From positions 210,856 to 274,855 of the forward strand of contig NZ_PHSU01000015.1 in NCBI RefSeq assembly GCF_002814235.1: DNA of 64,000 bases, read 5' to 3'. Under the pieces are notes generated by a model. That model was given only the letters and a program-made list of their open reading frames with translations, made no database searches and was not told the DNA's origin. This document shows positions 28,464 to 37,359 of the stretch, piece after piece (position 1 is the first letter of the stretch; each line of letters opens with the position of its first letter). A program made the position numbers and the translations under genes. Source of the DNA: Pseudomonas sp. QS1027 (GTDB taxonomy: Bacteria > Pseudomonadota > Gammaproteobacteria > Pseudomonadales > Pseudomonadaceae).

Positions 28464-29339
28464 CTACTGCTTCTCGTCAAACCGAACCGACCGAATGATT
28501 GCACCAATCGTGTCGAAGTCCTGATAGTAGCCTACGGTGTCGAACAGCAACTGCGTCTTGGCGTTGTAGACGATGGCCATCAGGCAAGTGCCTCCGGCGG
28601 CATGAAAGCCGGTTTCTTCATCACCGACGCCACAAGTCTGGGTCGTTTGCATGCCTTTCCAGCCCGGGCCTTCGATAATGTCGACGGGGCTGGGCGAGTC
28701 CATGCCGGCGCTACGCATCCAGACGCCGTCTTCCTGGGAGAAGATCATGCTGTCGGCGGCCTGTTGCAGTGTGCCGTGCTGGACGCACAGGTTGAGGGTG
28801 TATTCCTCGTTGGTCTGAGTCTTTGGCTGATTGAGGTTCAGGCACTCCTTGTTCTTGCTGACCTTCCAGCCCTTCGGGTAGTTGAAGCTGAAGCCGGTGG
28901 CTTGGTAGGGCTTCATGTTTTTGGCCGAGGCCGGCACATCGGGCGGTCGTGGCGCCAGCGGATTGGCCGGCTCGTGCAAGGTCGCATCGTTGCGGCAGGC
29001 CGCCAGTGGGCGGGCGACGGCGTTGGTGAGGTTGTTCAAACGGTGGGTCTGGGGATCGGCGCTGGCGGTCATGCAGCCACAGCCGTAGCCGTAATGCCCA
29101 TTGGTGCGCACCCATTGCGCATCGCTGAACTGCGGCCAGTCGCCTTCGGCCTGGTAGCCACCCTGACTGGCGATTTCCCAGGTGCCGTCACGGTCGGTGA
29201 GGGTGGCGTTTGCCGGGGTCGGGTTTTCGAACCAGCCGCAGCGGCGTTCGACCTTGTCGGCGGCCTGAGCAGGCAGGGCCAGGCAGGTGAGTACGAGAGT
29301 GAGCAGGGAGAGTTGGCTGTGCAGGGAGAGGCTGGGCAT
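28464..29339 (-). CDS. Secreted DUF4087-type protein
   Basis: 291 residues with a signal peptide (LLTLVLTCLALPAQA) and the start ATG 29339 preceded by AAGGA. The first half carries the DUF4087 pattern: RRCGWFENPTPANATLTDRD, GGYQAEGDWP and GHYGYGCGCM, with several Cys likely in disulphides. The second half (about 145-291, FNYPKGWKVSK... ) is a separate domain without a name that I recognise, with a possible Cys pair (QTCGVGDEE, GTCLMAIVY). Probably periplasmic. Function unknown. Confidence 0.75.
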   Translation of the reverse strand: MPSLSLHSQLSLLTLVLTCLALPAQAADKVERRCGWFENPTPANATLTDRDGTWEIASQGGYQAEGDWPQFSDAQWVRTNGHYGYGCGCMTASADPQTHRLNNLTNAVARPLAACRNDATLHEPANPLAPRPPDVPASAKNMKPYQATGFSFNYPKGWKVSKNKECLNLNQPKTQTNEEYTLNLCVQHGTLQQAADSMIFSQEDGVWMRSAGMDSPSPVDIIEGPGWKGMQTTQTCGVGDEETGFHAAGGTCLMAIVYNAKTQLLFDTVGYYQDFDTIGAIIRSVRFDEKQ

Positions 29340-29415
29340 GGAGCGTCCTTGTCTGTGTTCATCACGTGGTGGCGTTGCACTGGAGTGGTCGCCGAAAACC
29401 GAGGTGAGCCGCGAA

Positions 29416-30594
29416 TCAGTATGTCCGCAGCGATTCCCGGCTCGCAAGGGTCTGATCGAGCAGGCGGATACTGTTGCGTCCACCGCGTTTGGACTCGTAG
29501 AGCGCAGCGTCGCCTTGTTCGATCAACGCCGTCAGACTGGCCGGCGGTTGGTCGAACAGGTTGGCTCCGATGCTCAGGGTCACCGCCTCGGGCGTGGTGA
29601 ATGTTTCCGAGGCCTCCTTGTGAAACTGGCCACGTAGCGCGTTACCCAGTTCCACAATTCGCTCACTTGAGGCGTTGCTCAGCAGGATGACGAATTCGTC
29701 CCCGCCCAGCCGTGCTGCCAGTGCATCTTTGGGCAGTGTCGAACGAATCATCCTGCTCAGGGCGATGAGCAGCCGGTCGCCGGCGGTATGGCCGTACAGG
29801 TCGTTGACCAGCTTGAAGTTGTCGATATCGATCAGCAGCAAGGCGCCCGGTCGGCTGCTTGAGACTTCATTCAGCAGAGGCGTTGCCCGCACTTCCAGGG
29901 CTCGGCGGTTGTACAGGGAGGTCAACGGATCGCGTGCGGCCAGTCGGGCTATGCGTTTCTCCCGTCGGTAGCGTTCGGTACCGGTCATCGACAGTGCGAT
30001 CAGCATGATTGCCATCACGCCCTCGACCAGCGAAATCTGGATGATCTCGCCACGGAGGGCGGCAAGATCGATCAGGCTGCCGGGGACAACTGCCGATATC
30101 GCCTTGATGAGGTAGAAAACTCCATGGATCAGCAGCACATAACGCAGCTGTACCGCCCCCACGCTCAACGACTTGCCATGGGGACGCAGGAGGAAACTGG
30201 CTCTGAGCGTCAACAGGGCTATTAGCAGCGAATTGACCAACAGCACGACCTTCGACCATGGCTGCTCGCCCGGTAGTAACAACAGTGCCAGCCAGATGAT
30301 GAAGATCAGGTACCAGGCGCGAGACAGGCGCCTTTTCGTGAAGTGCGCGACGCCCAGCAGGAAAAGCCAGTGGGCCGCCACCAGGAGGCCGTTGGCGAAC
30401 CAGATGCCAATCAGCAAAAGGCCGCTACCGCGTAGCAGGGCGAGTGTCGACCCAACGGTAATCGTCGCAAAACCAGCGCTCCAGAACAGCAGCGAGGATT
30501 CACGAATACTGCGCCATTCGATTCCCAGATACAGCGCGGCGGCGGCTGCGAGGGCGATCGAGAGGGTTAGCATCGTGGGAGGATCGAGCGCCAT
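29416..30594 (-). CDS. Membrane-bound diguanylate cyclase (GGDEF)
   Basis: 392 residues: six to seven hydrophobic helices in residues 5-200, then a GGDEF domain (about 215-385) with the intact active site RLGGDEFVILL and the upstream DPLTSLYNRRALE and IDIDNFKLVNDLYGHTAGD. It should make cyclic di-GMP from GTP. No EAL domain follows. The allosteric RxxD inhibitory site is not obvious. Cyclic di-GMP activates cellulose synthase, so it could feed the wss operon, but that link is only inference. Confidence 0.94.
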   Translation of the reverse strand: MALDPPTMLTLSIALAAAAALYLGIEWRSIRESSLLFWSAGFATITVGSTLALLRGSGLLLIGIWFANGLLVAAHWLFLLGVAHFTKRRLSRAWYLIFIIWLALLLLPGEQPWSKVVLLVNSLLIALLTLRASFLLRPHGKSLSVGAVQLRYVLLIHGVFYLIKAISAVVPGSLIDLAALRGEIIQISLVEGVMAIMLIALSMTGTERYRREKRIARLAARDPLTSLYNRRALEVRATPLLNEVSSSRPGALLLIDIDNFKLVNDLYGHTAGDRLLIALSRMIRSTLPKDALAARLGGDEFVILLSNASSERIVELGNALRGQFHKEASETFTTPEAVTLSIGANLFDQPPASLTALIEQGDAALYESKRGGRNSIRLLDQTLASRESLRTY

Positions 30595-30815
30595 GGTCTG
30601 ACTGGCCTGTAGGGTTGGCGGTGATGGGGCTCGATTGTAAGCGTTTGGGCTGATTTTTCGGAGGGGGTCGTTCTTGGTGATCAGCCAATACAGTTCAGCT
30701 TCGCGTTCCCGAAATATTTGGCCTCAAACGCTTTCTTGAATGCTTTTGGTGTCACGCTACCCTTGAGTTGTCGCTGCAAATCCAGCGACCGGGCCTGGAA
30801 ACCTGCGGAACAATG

Positions 30816-30829
30816 GGCGCATAGGCGCC
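30816..30829 (+). promoter_or_regulatory. Conserved leader hairpin of DUF6124 gene (copy 1)
   Basis: GGCGC-ATAG-GCGCC forms a perfect 5-bp stem with a four-base loop in the 160-nt region before the DUF6124 start. The identical hairpin is at 46005-46018 before the second DUF6124 gene. Role unknown: a leader RNA element or DNA site. Confidence 0.5.
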
Positions 30830-30944
30830 ACCATCGATTAGATTGTTGGCGCTTTCTTCTAAGGTAGGAGTAGCGCATGAACGTTTCGAATCAAGAACTT
30901 CAGCTTCAAGTCTCCAGCACCCACGCATTCGCCGGAGGTGCCCA

Positions 30945-31223
30945 ATGACCAACCCACCCTCAAACAAAACCCTGGGCGTCATCACCTTTTCCCAGTGCGG
31001 CTCCCAAGGCCGTGAACTGTTCCGCGTAAACCCCGGCGTTCCCATGCTGGAAGCCATGGAGCACGCGTCCTTGCTGCTCTATTGCGCCAAAGCACTCTCC
31101 CTCGATGCCGCCCTGGAAAGCGACGGCGAGCGCTATGCCTGGGCATCGCATTACCTGGGCGAGATGGGTAAGGCGGTCATCGATGATCTGACACAGGGGA
31201 TGTTGCGGGGGGCGTCGGTGTAG
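30945..31223 (+). CDS. DUF6124/DUF3077 family small protein (copy 1)
   Basis: A 92-residue protein starting at ATG 30945 behind GGAGGTG. The core FSQCGSQGRELFRVNPGVPM, LEAMEHASLLLYCAKALSLD and GERYAWASHYLGEMGKAVID matches the small Pseudomonas DUF6124/DUF3077 proteins. No signal peptide or membrane segment. Its paralogue at 46134 is about 90 percent identical. Function unknown. Such genes often occur in several copies per genome. Confidence 0.85.
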   Translation: MTNPPSNKTLGVITFSQCGSQGRELFRVNPGVPMLEAMEHASLLLYCAKALSLDAALESDGERYAWASHYLGEMGKAVIDDLTQGMLRGASV

Positions 31224-31357
31224 GCGGGTGACGTCCGGTTGAGGTCCAGATTGGCGGTGAGTGTTGGCAGACTCACCGCGTTATCGTTCTTCGCGAGCAA
31301 GCTCGGCTCCCACAGGTGTGTGTTCGGCAATAGCCGCAATCACCAATCTTCTACGTG

Positions 31358-31444
31358 CTACGTGCGTTGGTGAAGGATGCACAAGATCTGGATTTTCTCC
31401 ATGAATCACGCGGTAAGGGGCTCTGAACGGGAGTTTGGATAGAG
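31358..31444 (-). pseudogene. Remnant of a RelE/ParE-type toxin gene, frameshifted
   Basis: Directly after the antitoxin stop, one minus-strand frame reads LSKLPFRAPYRVIHGE and a neighbouring frame continues KIQILCILHQRT and stops at 31358. Joined, this is the C-terminal strand pattern of RelE/ParE toxins (PYRVI...ILCILH). The toxin N-terminus and catalytic centre are missing and a frameshift separates the two parts, so no toxin is made. Confidence 0.6.
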
Positions 31445-31699
31445 CTAATTTTCTTGCATCCGGCCGTTGGTACGGTTCGCCCACTTGGCCTTGATGGTTT
31501 GCAGATCTGTCAGGTTACCGACCTCAGCGTCGGCGATACCCTCGGCAATTGCATTGATGTGCTGTGACTCGGACCCAAGGTAGTGGGGCGAAGCGCGGTT
31601 GAGATGCTTCTGGCAATCACGATCCGTTGCCGCTGATGACTGATCGAGTTGTTCGATCAAAACCTCGTCGACACGAAATGACAACACAGGGGAATCCAT
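31445..31699 (-). CDS. Ribbon-helix-helix antitoxin (orphan)
   Basis: 84 residues starting at ATG 31699 with GAGGAC 8 bp upstream. The N-terminus LSFRVDEVLIEQLDQSSAAT is a CopG/ParD-type ribbon-helix-helix DNA-binding region, and the C-terminus HINAIAEGIADAEVGNLTDL followed by KAKWANR is the toxin-binding tail of this family. Its toxin downstream is decayed (31358-31444), so it may persist only as a DNA-binding protein or be decaying. A fragment of a close paralogue lies at 43998-44084. Confidence 0.75.
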   Translation of the reverse strand: MDSPVLSFRVDEVLIEQLDQSSAATDRDCQKHLNRASPHYLGSESQHINAIAEGIADAEVGNLTDLQTIKAKWANRTNGRMQEN

Positions 31700-31827
31700 A
31701 ATTAGGTCCTCATCAACCGATCTATATAAATGGTGTGGCTGCATCCTCATGGATGCGTACATTTCAACCGTTAGTGGAATGGCCGGACGAACGATCCGTC
31801 TGCCTCAAACAGTAATACGAGTGGGGC

Positions 31828-32781
31828 TCACAGTCTCAGCCGTAAGGTTTCAAAAAGCTGCCGATCCTCCTTCTTCGCCGAACGCGCATGACGCCGAATG
31901 ACCTGCAACAGGCAATCCGTGAAGCACTGCGCCGGCTTGCTCAGCGCGCCATTGCGGCGTGTCACGATGCTCAACTGCCTCGGTTCGAACTGTTCCTTCA
32001 GTCCCAGGGAAACCAATCGACCAAGAAAGGGCGGCGCCATACTCACAATCGACGGTCCCCAGGTGCACATATCAGCCCGCTCGACCATCATCTGCAAAAT
32101 GGCCAGCGAATGGGCGCGGACGATACGTTTCTCATCGATCTGCGCGCCATGCTGCCAGAACAGCTCCTGCATCAGCCCATCGTGCCCGTCCGGCGCATAG
32201 TTCAGCGTCCAGTCCTGCTCCAGCAATTCGTGAATCGATCGCGCGCCCTGTAGGGCATGGCCCTGGCGGACCAGCACCGACGTCTGGTAATCCAGCAAGA
32301 TTTCGCTGGCAAACTCCTGGGCCGATTGCGTCGGATGCAATTGGCCAATCGCAAAATCCATGCTGCCATCGCGCAACAGCGGCTGGGCCACCGCCATCAG
32401 GCTTTCAAACAACTCCAGGCGGATCTCCGGCATTTGCTCACGAAAGGCCACCACCACTTCGGGCAAGAACGTCAGCGCGATCCACGGCGTAACCCCGACA
32501 CACAGCCGCCCCTGAGCCTTACCCCGCAGGTGATCGAGTTCGGTTTGCGCATGTTCCAGCTGCTTGATCACCAACCGGGCATGAGTCAGCAACACCTTGC
32601 CGTATTCGGTGAAGCTCAAGCCACTGGGCGTTCGGGTGAACAGTGGTAGCTGTTGGCTGGTTTCAAGCTCGCGCAGGGCCTTGGTCACCGCGGCCTGGGA
32701 AATCTCCAGCGAACGCGCCGCCGCCCGGATACTGCCGGTTTCAGCACTGGCAATCAGCGCCTGTAATTGATGCAGCTTCAT
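31828..32781 (-). CDS. LysR-family transcriptional regulator
   Basis: 317 residues. N-terminal HTH: MKLHQLQALIASAETGSIRA, SLEISQAAVTKALRELE, LFTRTPSGLSFTEYG. The C-terminal co-inducer domain starts near residue 92 (RLCVGVTPWIALTFLPEVV). ATG 32781 sets the canonical LysR start. It diverges from the amidohydrolase/ABC operon at 32903 across a 121-bp spacer, so it very likely controls that operon; the inducer is presumably the imported compound. Confidence 0.94.
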   Translation of the reverse strand: MKLHQLQALIASAETGSIRAAARSLEISQAAVTKALRELETSQQLPLFTRTPSGLSFTEYGKVLLTHARLVIKQLEHAQTELDHLRGKAQGRLCVGVTPWIALTFLPEVVVAFREQMPEIRLELFESLMAVAQPLLRDGSMDFAIGQLHPTQSAQEFASEILLDYQTSVLVRQGHALQGARSIHELLEQDWTLNYAPDGHDGLMQELFWQHGAQIDEKRIVRAHSLAILQMMVERADMCTWGPSIVSMAPPFLGRLVSLGLKEQFEPRQLSIVTRRNGALSKPAQCFTDCLLQVIRRHARSAKKEDRQLFETLRLRL

Positions 32782-32902
32782 CCGCTCACCCTGGTGACAA
32801 CTTGTGGTTGTCATCATAACCAAACTGCCTCTCCCCAGCCCAGAGTCCCTTCCTTAAGATCCACCCCATCAACTGCTCAGATCTTGTCGAAGGGGTACAA
32901 CA

Positions 32903-34072
32903 ATGGATGCCGGCCATGTCCTGCCTGGTATTGCAGCGATACAGGATGAAATGATCGCGTTGCGTCACAGCATTCACGCGCATCCGGAGCTGGGTTTTGA
33001 AGAGTTCGCCACCAGCGAGCGTGTTGCCCAATGTTTGACCCAATGGGGCTTTCAGGTCAGCACGGGCGTCGGCAAGACCGGTGTCGTCGGTACCCTGAAA
33101 AACGGCGAAGGCCGTTCCATCGGTTTGCGCGCCGACATGGATGCGCTGCCGATTCAGGAAACCAGCGGCCTGCCCTATGCCAGCCAGATTGACGGGGTCA
33201 TGCATGCCTGCGGTCACGACGGGCATACGGCGACCTTGCTGGCCGCCGCCAAGCACTTGGCCCATACCCGGACGTTCAACGGCACCCTGCAAGTGATCTT
33301 CCAGCCGGCCGAAGAAGGACTGGGTGGTGCGCGGAAAATGCTGGAGGAGGGGCTGCTCGAACGCTTTCCGTGTGATGCGATCTTTGCCATGCATAACGTG
33401 CCGGGTTATCCCGTTGGACACCTGGGCTTCTACAGCGGGCCGTTCATGGCGTCGGCCGACACGGTGACGATCACCATCCTCGGCAACGGTGGCCATGGCG
33501 CGGTGCCGCACAAGGCGGTCGACCCGGTGGTGGTCTGCTCGTCCATTGTGATGGCGCTGCAAAGCATCGTCTCGCGTAACGTCAACCCACAGGAAATGGC
33601 GATTATCACGGTGGGCTCCCTGCATGCCGGTAGCGCGTCGAATGTCATCCCCTCCAGCGCCCAGATGAGCCTGAGCGTGCGGGCGCTGACACCTGAAATT
33701 CGCCACCTGCTCGAAGTCAGGATTACCGAGCTGGTCCAGGGCCAGGCTGCCAGTTTCGGTGCCCGTGCCGAGATCGACTACCAGCATTGTCATCCGGTAT
33801 TGATCAACCATCCCGAGCAAACCGCCTTCGCCCGCGAGGTCGCTCTGGACTGGTTGGGCGAGGAGCAACTGATCGACGACCTGCGGCCCTTCACCGCAAG
33901 TGAGGACTTCGCCTTCATCCTGGAGAAGTGCCCCGGCAGCTATCTGGTGATTGGCAACGGTGAAGGCGAGCGCGGCTGCCAGTTGCACAACCCCGGCTAC
34001 GACTTCAATGACGCCTGCCTGCCGATCGGGGCGAGCTACTGGGTCAAGTTGGTCGAGCGTTTCCTGAGTTGA
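32903..34072 (+). CDS. M20-family amidohydrolase (hippurate/N-acyl amino acid hydrolase-like)
   Basis: 389 residues of the M20D metal-dependent amidohydrolases. Metal and catalytic motifs are visible: LRADMDALPI, MHACGHDGHTATLL (Cys and His metal ligands), QPAEEGLGGARKMLEEG (general base Glu) and TASEDFAFILE near the end. It would hydrolyse an N-acylated amino acid or small amide in the cytoplasm. It heads an operon with an amino acid-type ABC importer, suggesting import then hydrolysis of one substrate. Confidence 0.92.
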   Translation: MDAGHVLPGIAAIQDEMIALRHSIHAHPELGFEEFATSERVAQCLTQWGFQVSTGVGKTGVVGTLKNGEGRSIGLRADMDALPIQETSGLPYASQIDGVMHACGHDGHTATLLAAAKHLAHTRTFNGTLQVIFQPAEEGLGGARKMLEEGLLERFPCDAIFAMHNVPGYPVGHLGFYSGPFMASADTVTITILGNGGHGAVPHKAVDPVVVCSSIVMALQSIVSRNVNPQEMAIITVGSLHAGSASNVIPSSAQMSLSVRALTPEIRHLLEVRITELVQGQAASFGARAEIDYQHCHPVLINHPEQTAFAREVALDWLGEEQLIDDLRPFTASEDFAFILEKCPGSYLVIGNGEGERGCQLHNPGYDFNDACLPIGASYWVKLVERFLS

Positions 34073-34137
34073 GACGCCGTATTTTCGCGCGTCAGTCTGT
34101 ACGAAACAGCGTCTTTGGTCTGAAGAGGAAAATAACA

Positions 34138-34926
34138 ATGAACAAGATGATTGCAGCTGTATCCCTGGTTTTCCTGACGGCCTCCAGCCTGGCCGGAGCG
34201 GCCGACTGGTCCGGTAAAACCTTGAAGCTGGGTGTCGATCCCACGTACCCACCGTTGGAATACAAGAACAAGGATGGCTCCCTGACCGGCTTCGGGGTCG
34301 ATATCGCCGAGGCGCTCTGCGCCGAGCTGAAAGCCCACTGTGTCTGGGTGGAAAGCAGCTGGGACGGGATGATCCCGGCGCTGCTGGCGCGCAAGTTCGA
34401 CGCGGTGGCGTCGTCGATGACCGTGACGCCCAAGCGCCAGGAGCAGATCGCCTTTACCGACAAGGTCTCCAATGCGCCGGCGCGGTTGGTGGTCAAGCGC
34501 GGATCAGGGCTGCTGCCGACACTCGAGTCGCTCAAGGGCAAGCGCATTGGCGTGGAACAGGGCTCGACCCAGGAGGCCTTTGCCAAAGCCGTCTGGGGGA
34601 CGAAGGGTGTGGACGTTCTGTCGTACCAGAATCAGGACCAGGTCTACGCCGACCTGGTGGTGGGCCGACTCGACGCTTCGCTACAAGGCGCTATTCAAGC
34701 CAGTTACGGCTTTCTCGGCACCGCGGCGGGCAAGGATTATGAGTTTGCCGGGGCGACCCTGGATGATCCGACCTTTTTCGGTGTCGGCGATGGCATCGGC
34801 TTGCGCAAGAACGATGTCGAGTTGCGCGAAGACTTGAACAAGGCCCTGGCGACGATTCTGGCCAATGGCACTTACGCGCGGATCAATAAAAAGTACTTCG
34901 ATTTCGACGTCTACGGCGCGAAATAA
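34138..34926 (+). CDS. Periplasmic amino acid-binding protein (ArgT/HisJ type)
   Basis: 262 residues with signal peptide (MNKMIAAVSLVFLTASSLAGA). SBP family 3 blocks: LKLGVDPTYPPLEYKNKDGS, LTGFGVDIAEALC, SSMTVTPKRQEQIAFTDK and a terminal YARINKKYFDFDVYG. This matches lysine/arginine/ornithine or histidine binders, and also opine binders. ATG 34138 has AAGAGGAA upstream; the open frame before it overlaps the end of the amidohydrolase and is not needed. Confidence 0.92.
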   Translation: MNKMIAAVSLVFLTASSLAGAADWSGKTLKLGVDPTYPPLEYKNKDGSLTGFGVDIAEALCAELKAHCVWVESSWDGMIPALLARKFDAVASSMTVTPKRQEQIAFTDKVSNAPARLVVKRGSGLLPTLESLKGKRIGVEQGSTQEAFAKAVWGTKGVDVLSYQNQDQVYADLVVGRLDASLQGAIQASYGFLGTAAGKDYEFAGATLDDPTFFGVGDGIGLRKNDVELREDLNKALATILANGTYARINKKYFDFDVYGAK

Positions 34927-35016
34927 GCCCCTCGCTACCTTGAATGGAGCGGTCGTGCGGGCCGCTCCGTTACAGCATCCCCTTCACCTCACCCTAATAA
35001 AAACAAGGAGAGTGAA

Positions 35017-35706
35017 ATGCTTCTGGAAGGCTTTGGCCCGCAGATTTTGCTGGGTACTCTGGTCACACTCAAACTGGCGCTCTGGTCACTCTCGATCGCC
35101 ATTCTGGCAGGGCTGCTCGGCGCCAGTTCGAAGTTATCCTCCCATCGGTTATTGCGAGCACTGGCCACCGGTTATACGACGGCGATTCGCAGCATGCCGG
35201 ATCTGGTGATCATGCTGTTGCTGTTCTTCAGCCTGCAGATGTTGCTCAACCGGATGACCGATTGGTTGGGCGTCAGCCAGGTCGATATCGACCCATTCCT
35301 GGCCGGTGTCGTCACCTTGGCGTTCATTTACGGGGCCTATTTTACCGAGACGTTTCGCAGTGCCTTCCAGGCCGTTCCGGCGGGTCAGCTCGAAGCGGCG
35401 CGGGCTTATGGCATGAGCCGCTGGAACACCTTTCGCAAGGTGCTGTTCCCGCAAATGCTGCGTCACGCGCTGCCAGGCATCGGCAACAACTGGCAGGTGT
35501 TGATCAAGTCCACGGCCCTGGTCTCGATCATCGGCCTGACCGATGTGGTCAAGGCCACGCAGGATGCGGGCAAAGGCTCGCTACAGTTCTTCTACTTCAC
35601 CCTGGTCGGCGGTCTGATCTACCTCGCCATTACCACCGTGTCCAACGGGGTATTGATGTGGCTTGAGCGTCGCTACTCGGTGGGTGTCAGGACGGCAGCC
35701 CTATGA
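35017..35706 (+). CDS. Amino acid ABC transporter permease (HisQ-like)
   Basis: 229 residues, about five membrane helices, with the HisMQ EAA loop EAARAYGMSRWNTFRKVLFP and RMP-type start RSMPDLVIMLLLFF. ATG 35017 follows AAGGAG. It pairs with the next permease, which it overlaps by 4 bp (ATGA), to form the membrane channel of the importer. Confidence 0.93.
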   Translation: MLLEGFGPQILLGTLVTLKLALWSLSIAILAGLLGASSKLSSHRLLRALATGYTTAIRSMPDLVIMLLLFFSLQMLLNRMTDWLGVSQVDIDPFLAGVVTLAFIYGAYFTETFRSAFQAVPAGQLEAARAYGMSRWNTFRKVLFPQMLRHALPGIGNNWQVLIKSTALVSIIGLTDVVKATQDAGKGSLQFFYFTLVGGLIYLAITTVSNGVLMWLERRYSVGVRTAAL

Positions 35707-36416
35707 CCGGCATTCTCGGCGATTACTGGCAGGCTTACCTGTGGCGCGACGGGCCGTATTTTTCCGGGTTGGCGGTGACCTTGTGGTTGCTCATTCTGGC
35801 CGTGCTGATTGGCTTCTTGTTGGCGGTGCCGTTGTCGTTGGCCCGCACCAGCCGCAATCCGCTGCTGCGCCTGCCGGTCTGGGGTTACACCTACGTGTTT
35901 CGCGGTACGCCGTTGTATATCCAGCTGCTGTTCTTCTACACCGGGGTGTACAGCTTGCAGGTGATTCGATCGCAGGATTTCCTCAACGCGTTTTTCCGTG
36001 ACGGCTTCAACTGCACGGTGTTGGCGTTCGGGCTCAATACCTGTGCCTACATGACCGAAATCTTCGCCGGCGCCATCAGGGCCGTTCCCCACGGTGAAGT
36101 CGAGGCCGCGCGCGCCTTCGGGATGAACCGCTTCACGCTGTATCGGCGGATTGTCCTGCCCTCGGCGTTACGCCAGGCCCTGCCGCTGTTCAGCAATGAA
36201 GTGATTCTGATGCTGCATTCCACCTCGGTGGCGTTCACCGCCACGGTGCCCGATTTGCTGAAGATTGCCCGGGATGTGAATTCGGCGACCTACGCCTCTT
36301 TCACGGCCTTTGGCATTGCCGGAGTGCTGTATGCCGGTAGCGCATTTTTCCTGATCTGGCTGTTTCGACGTGGCGAGCTGCATTGGCTGGCCTACCTCAA
36401 ACCCCGGACGCACTGA
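35703..36416 (+). CDS. Amino acid ABC transporter permease (HisM-like)
   Basis: 237 residues with about five helices, the RGTPLYIQLLFFYTGVY segment typical of this subfamily, and the EAA loop EAARAFGMNRFTLYRRIVLP. It forms the heterodimeric channel with the HisQ-like protein. The ATPase gene starts 20 bp later. Confidence 0.93.
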   Translation: MTGILGDYWQAYLWRDGPYFSGLAVTLWLLILAVLIGFLLAVPLSLARTSRNPLLRLPVWGYTYVFRGTPLYIQLLFFYTGVYSLQVIRSQDFLNAFFRDGFNCTVLAFGLNTCAYMTEIFAGAIRAVPHGEVEAARAFGMNRFTLYRRIVLPSALRQALPLFSNEVILMLHSTSVAFTATVPDLLKIARDVNSATYASFTAFGIAGVLYAGSAFFLIWLFRRGELHWLAYLKPRTH

Positions 36417-36436
36417 CTCCAAGCGGATTGGCTCGA

Positions 36437-37204
36437 ATGTATAAATTGATCGTTGAAGATGTGCATAAAAACTATGGCAGCCATGAAGTTCTCAAGGGTG
36501 TCTCGCTCAAGGCCAGGGCGGGTGATGTGATCAGCATCATCGGTTCCTCGGGTTCTGGAAAAAGTACCTTCCTGCGCTGTATCAACCTGCTCGAACAGCC
36601 GTCGGCGGGGCGCATCACTGTCAATGCCGAGGAACTGCTCACACGCAAGAATTCAGGGGGAGACTTGTGTGCGGCCAATCCCCGGCAGTTGCAGCGGATG
36701 CGCAGCCAGTTGTCGATGGTGTTTCAGCACTTCAATCTGTGGAGCCATATGACGGTGCTGGAGAACCTTGTCGAGTGCCCGATGAGTGTGCTGGGTCTCA
36801 CCCGCAAGGAGGCCCAGGAGCGGGCGCGTCATTACCTGGCGAAGGTCGGCCTGGCGGAAAAGGTCGAGGGCCAGTATCCGGCCCATCTGTCCGGTGGCCA
36901 ACAACAGCGTGTCGCCATTGCCCGTGCGCTGGCCATGGAGCCCCAGGTGATGCTGTTCGACGAACCGACTTCGGCCCTGGACCCTGAACTGGTGGGCGAG
37001 GTGCTCAAGGTCATGCAGCAGCTGGCGGAGGAAGGCCGGACGATGGTGGTGGTTACCCATGAAATGGCATTTGCCAGGCAGGTGTCGAACCATGTGGTTT
37101 TTCTGCATCAGGGCAGGGTAGAAGAGCAGGGAGACCCGGACCGGGTCTTTGAGCAGCCTCGTAGCGAGCGGTTGAAGCAGTTTCTGGCTGGGAGTCTTAA
37201 GTAG
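36437..37204 (+). CDS. Amino acid ABC transporter ATPase (HisP-like)
   Basis: 255 residues. Walker A GSSGSGKSTFLRC, Q-loop FQHFNLWSHMTVLEN, signature LSGGQQQRVAIARAL, Walker B MLFDEPTSALDPEL and switch His (VVTHEMAFAR) are all intact. The insertion LLTRKNSGGDLCAANPRQLQ is typical of HisP/OccP-type ATPases. ATG 36437 opens the conserved MYKLIVEDVHKNYGSHEVLK. Last gene of the LysR-controlled operon. Confidence 0.95.
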   Translation: MYKLIVEDVHKNYGSHEVLKGVSLKARAGDVISIIGSSGSGKSTFLRCINLLEQPSAGRITVNAEELLTRKNSGGDLCAANPRQLQRMRSQLSMVFQHFNLWSHMTVLENLVECPMSVLGLTRKEAQERARHYLAKVGLAEKVEGQYPAHLSGGQQQRVAIARALAMEPQVMLFDEPTSALDPELVGEVLKVMQQLAEEGRTMVVVTHEMAFARQVSNHVVFLHQGRVEEQGDPDRVFEQPRSERLKQFLAGSLK

Positions 37205-37301
37205 TTACGTTTGAGGGCGGGTTTCACCCGTCGCCAAGTGGGAGAATGCGGCGATCGCCTACAACCTTCACCGCATCGGTAAGCAGAGCGAAAATTGCAG
37301 G

Positions 37302-37335
37302 TTAATTGTTACTCGTGTACTTTTATAACAATTAA
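37302..37335 (+). promoter_or_regulatory. Inverted repeat, probable operator of the toxin-antitoxin operon
   Basis: TTAATTGTTA (37302-37311) and TAACAATTAA (37326-37335) are perfect 10-bp inverted repeats with centres 24 bp apart, placed 25 bp before the antitoxin start. Antitoxins of this class repress their own promoter, so an antitoxin binding site is likely. Confidence 0.6.
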
Positions 37336-37359
37336 ACGTGATGCTATGGGACAATCGCT

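Larger units (their letters stand above)
30784..31317 (+). repeat. Long dispersed repeat (copy 1): DUF6124 gene with leader and trailer
   Basis: From AGCGACCGGGCCTGGAAAC at 30784 through the DUF6124 gene to a REP half-site (TTCTTCGCGAGCAAGCTC) near 31290-31317, this sequence is repeated at 45969-46510 with high identity, including the untranslated leader. See copy 2. Confidence 0.85.

Noticed and set aside
30681..30878. Minus-strand frame opposite the DUF6124 leader, with a similar one at 45791-46246
   Set aside because: Arises because the repeated leader is open on the minus strand. Start regions differ and there is no ribosome binding site, so it is likely a spurious ORF family.
32786..34252. 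488-codon minus-strand frame spanning amidohydrolase and the divergent promoter
   Set aside because: Would cover the LysR-operon control region. No domain, shadow composition.
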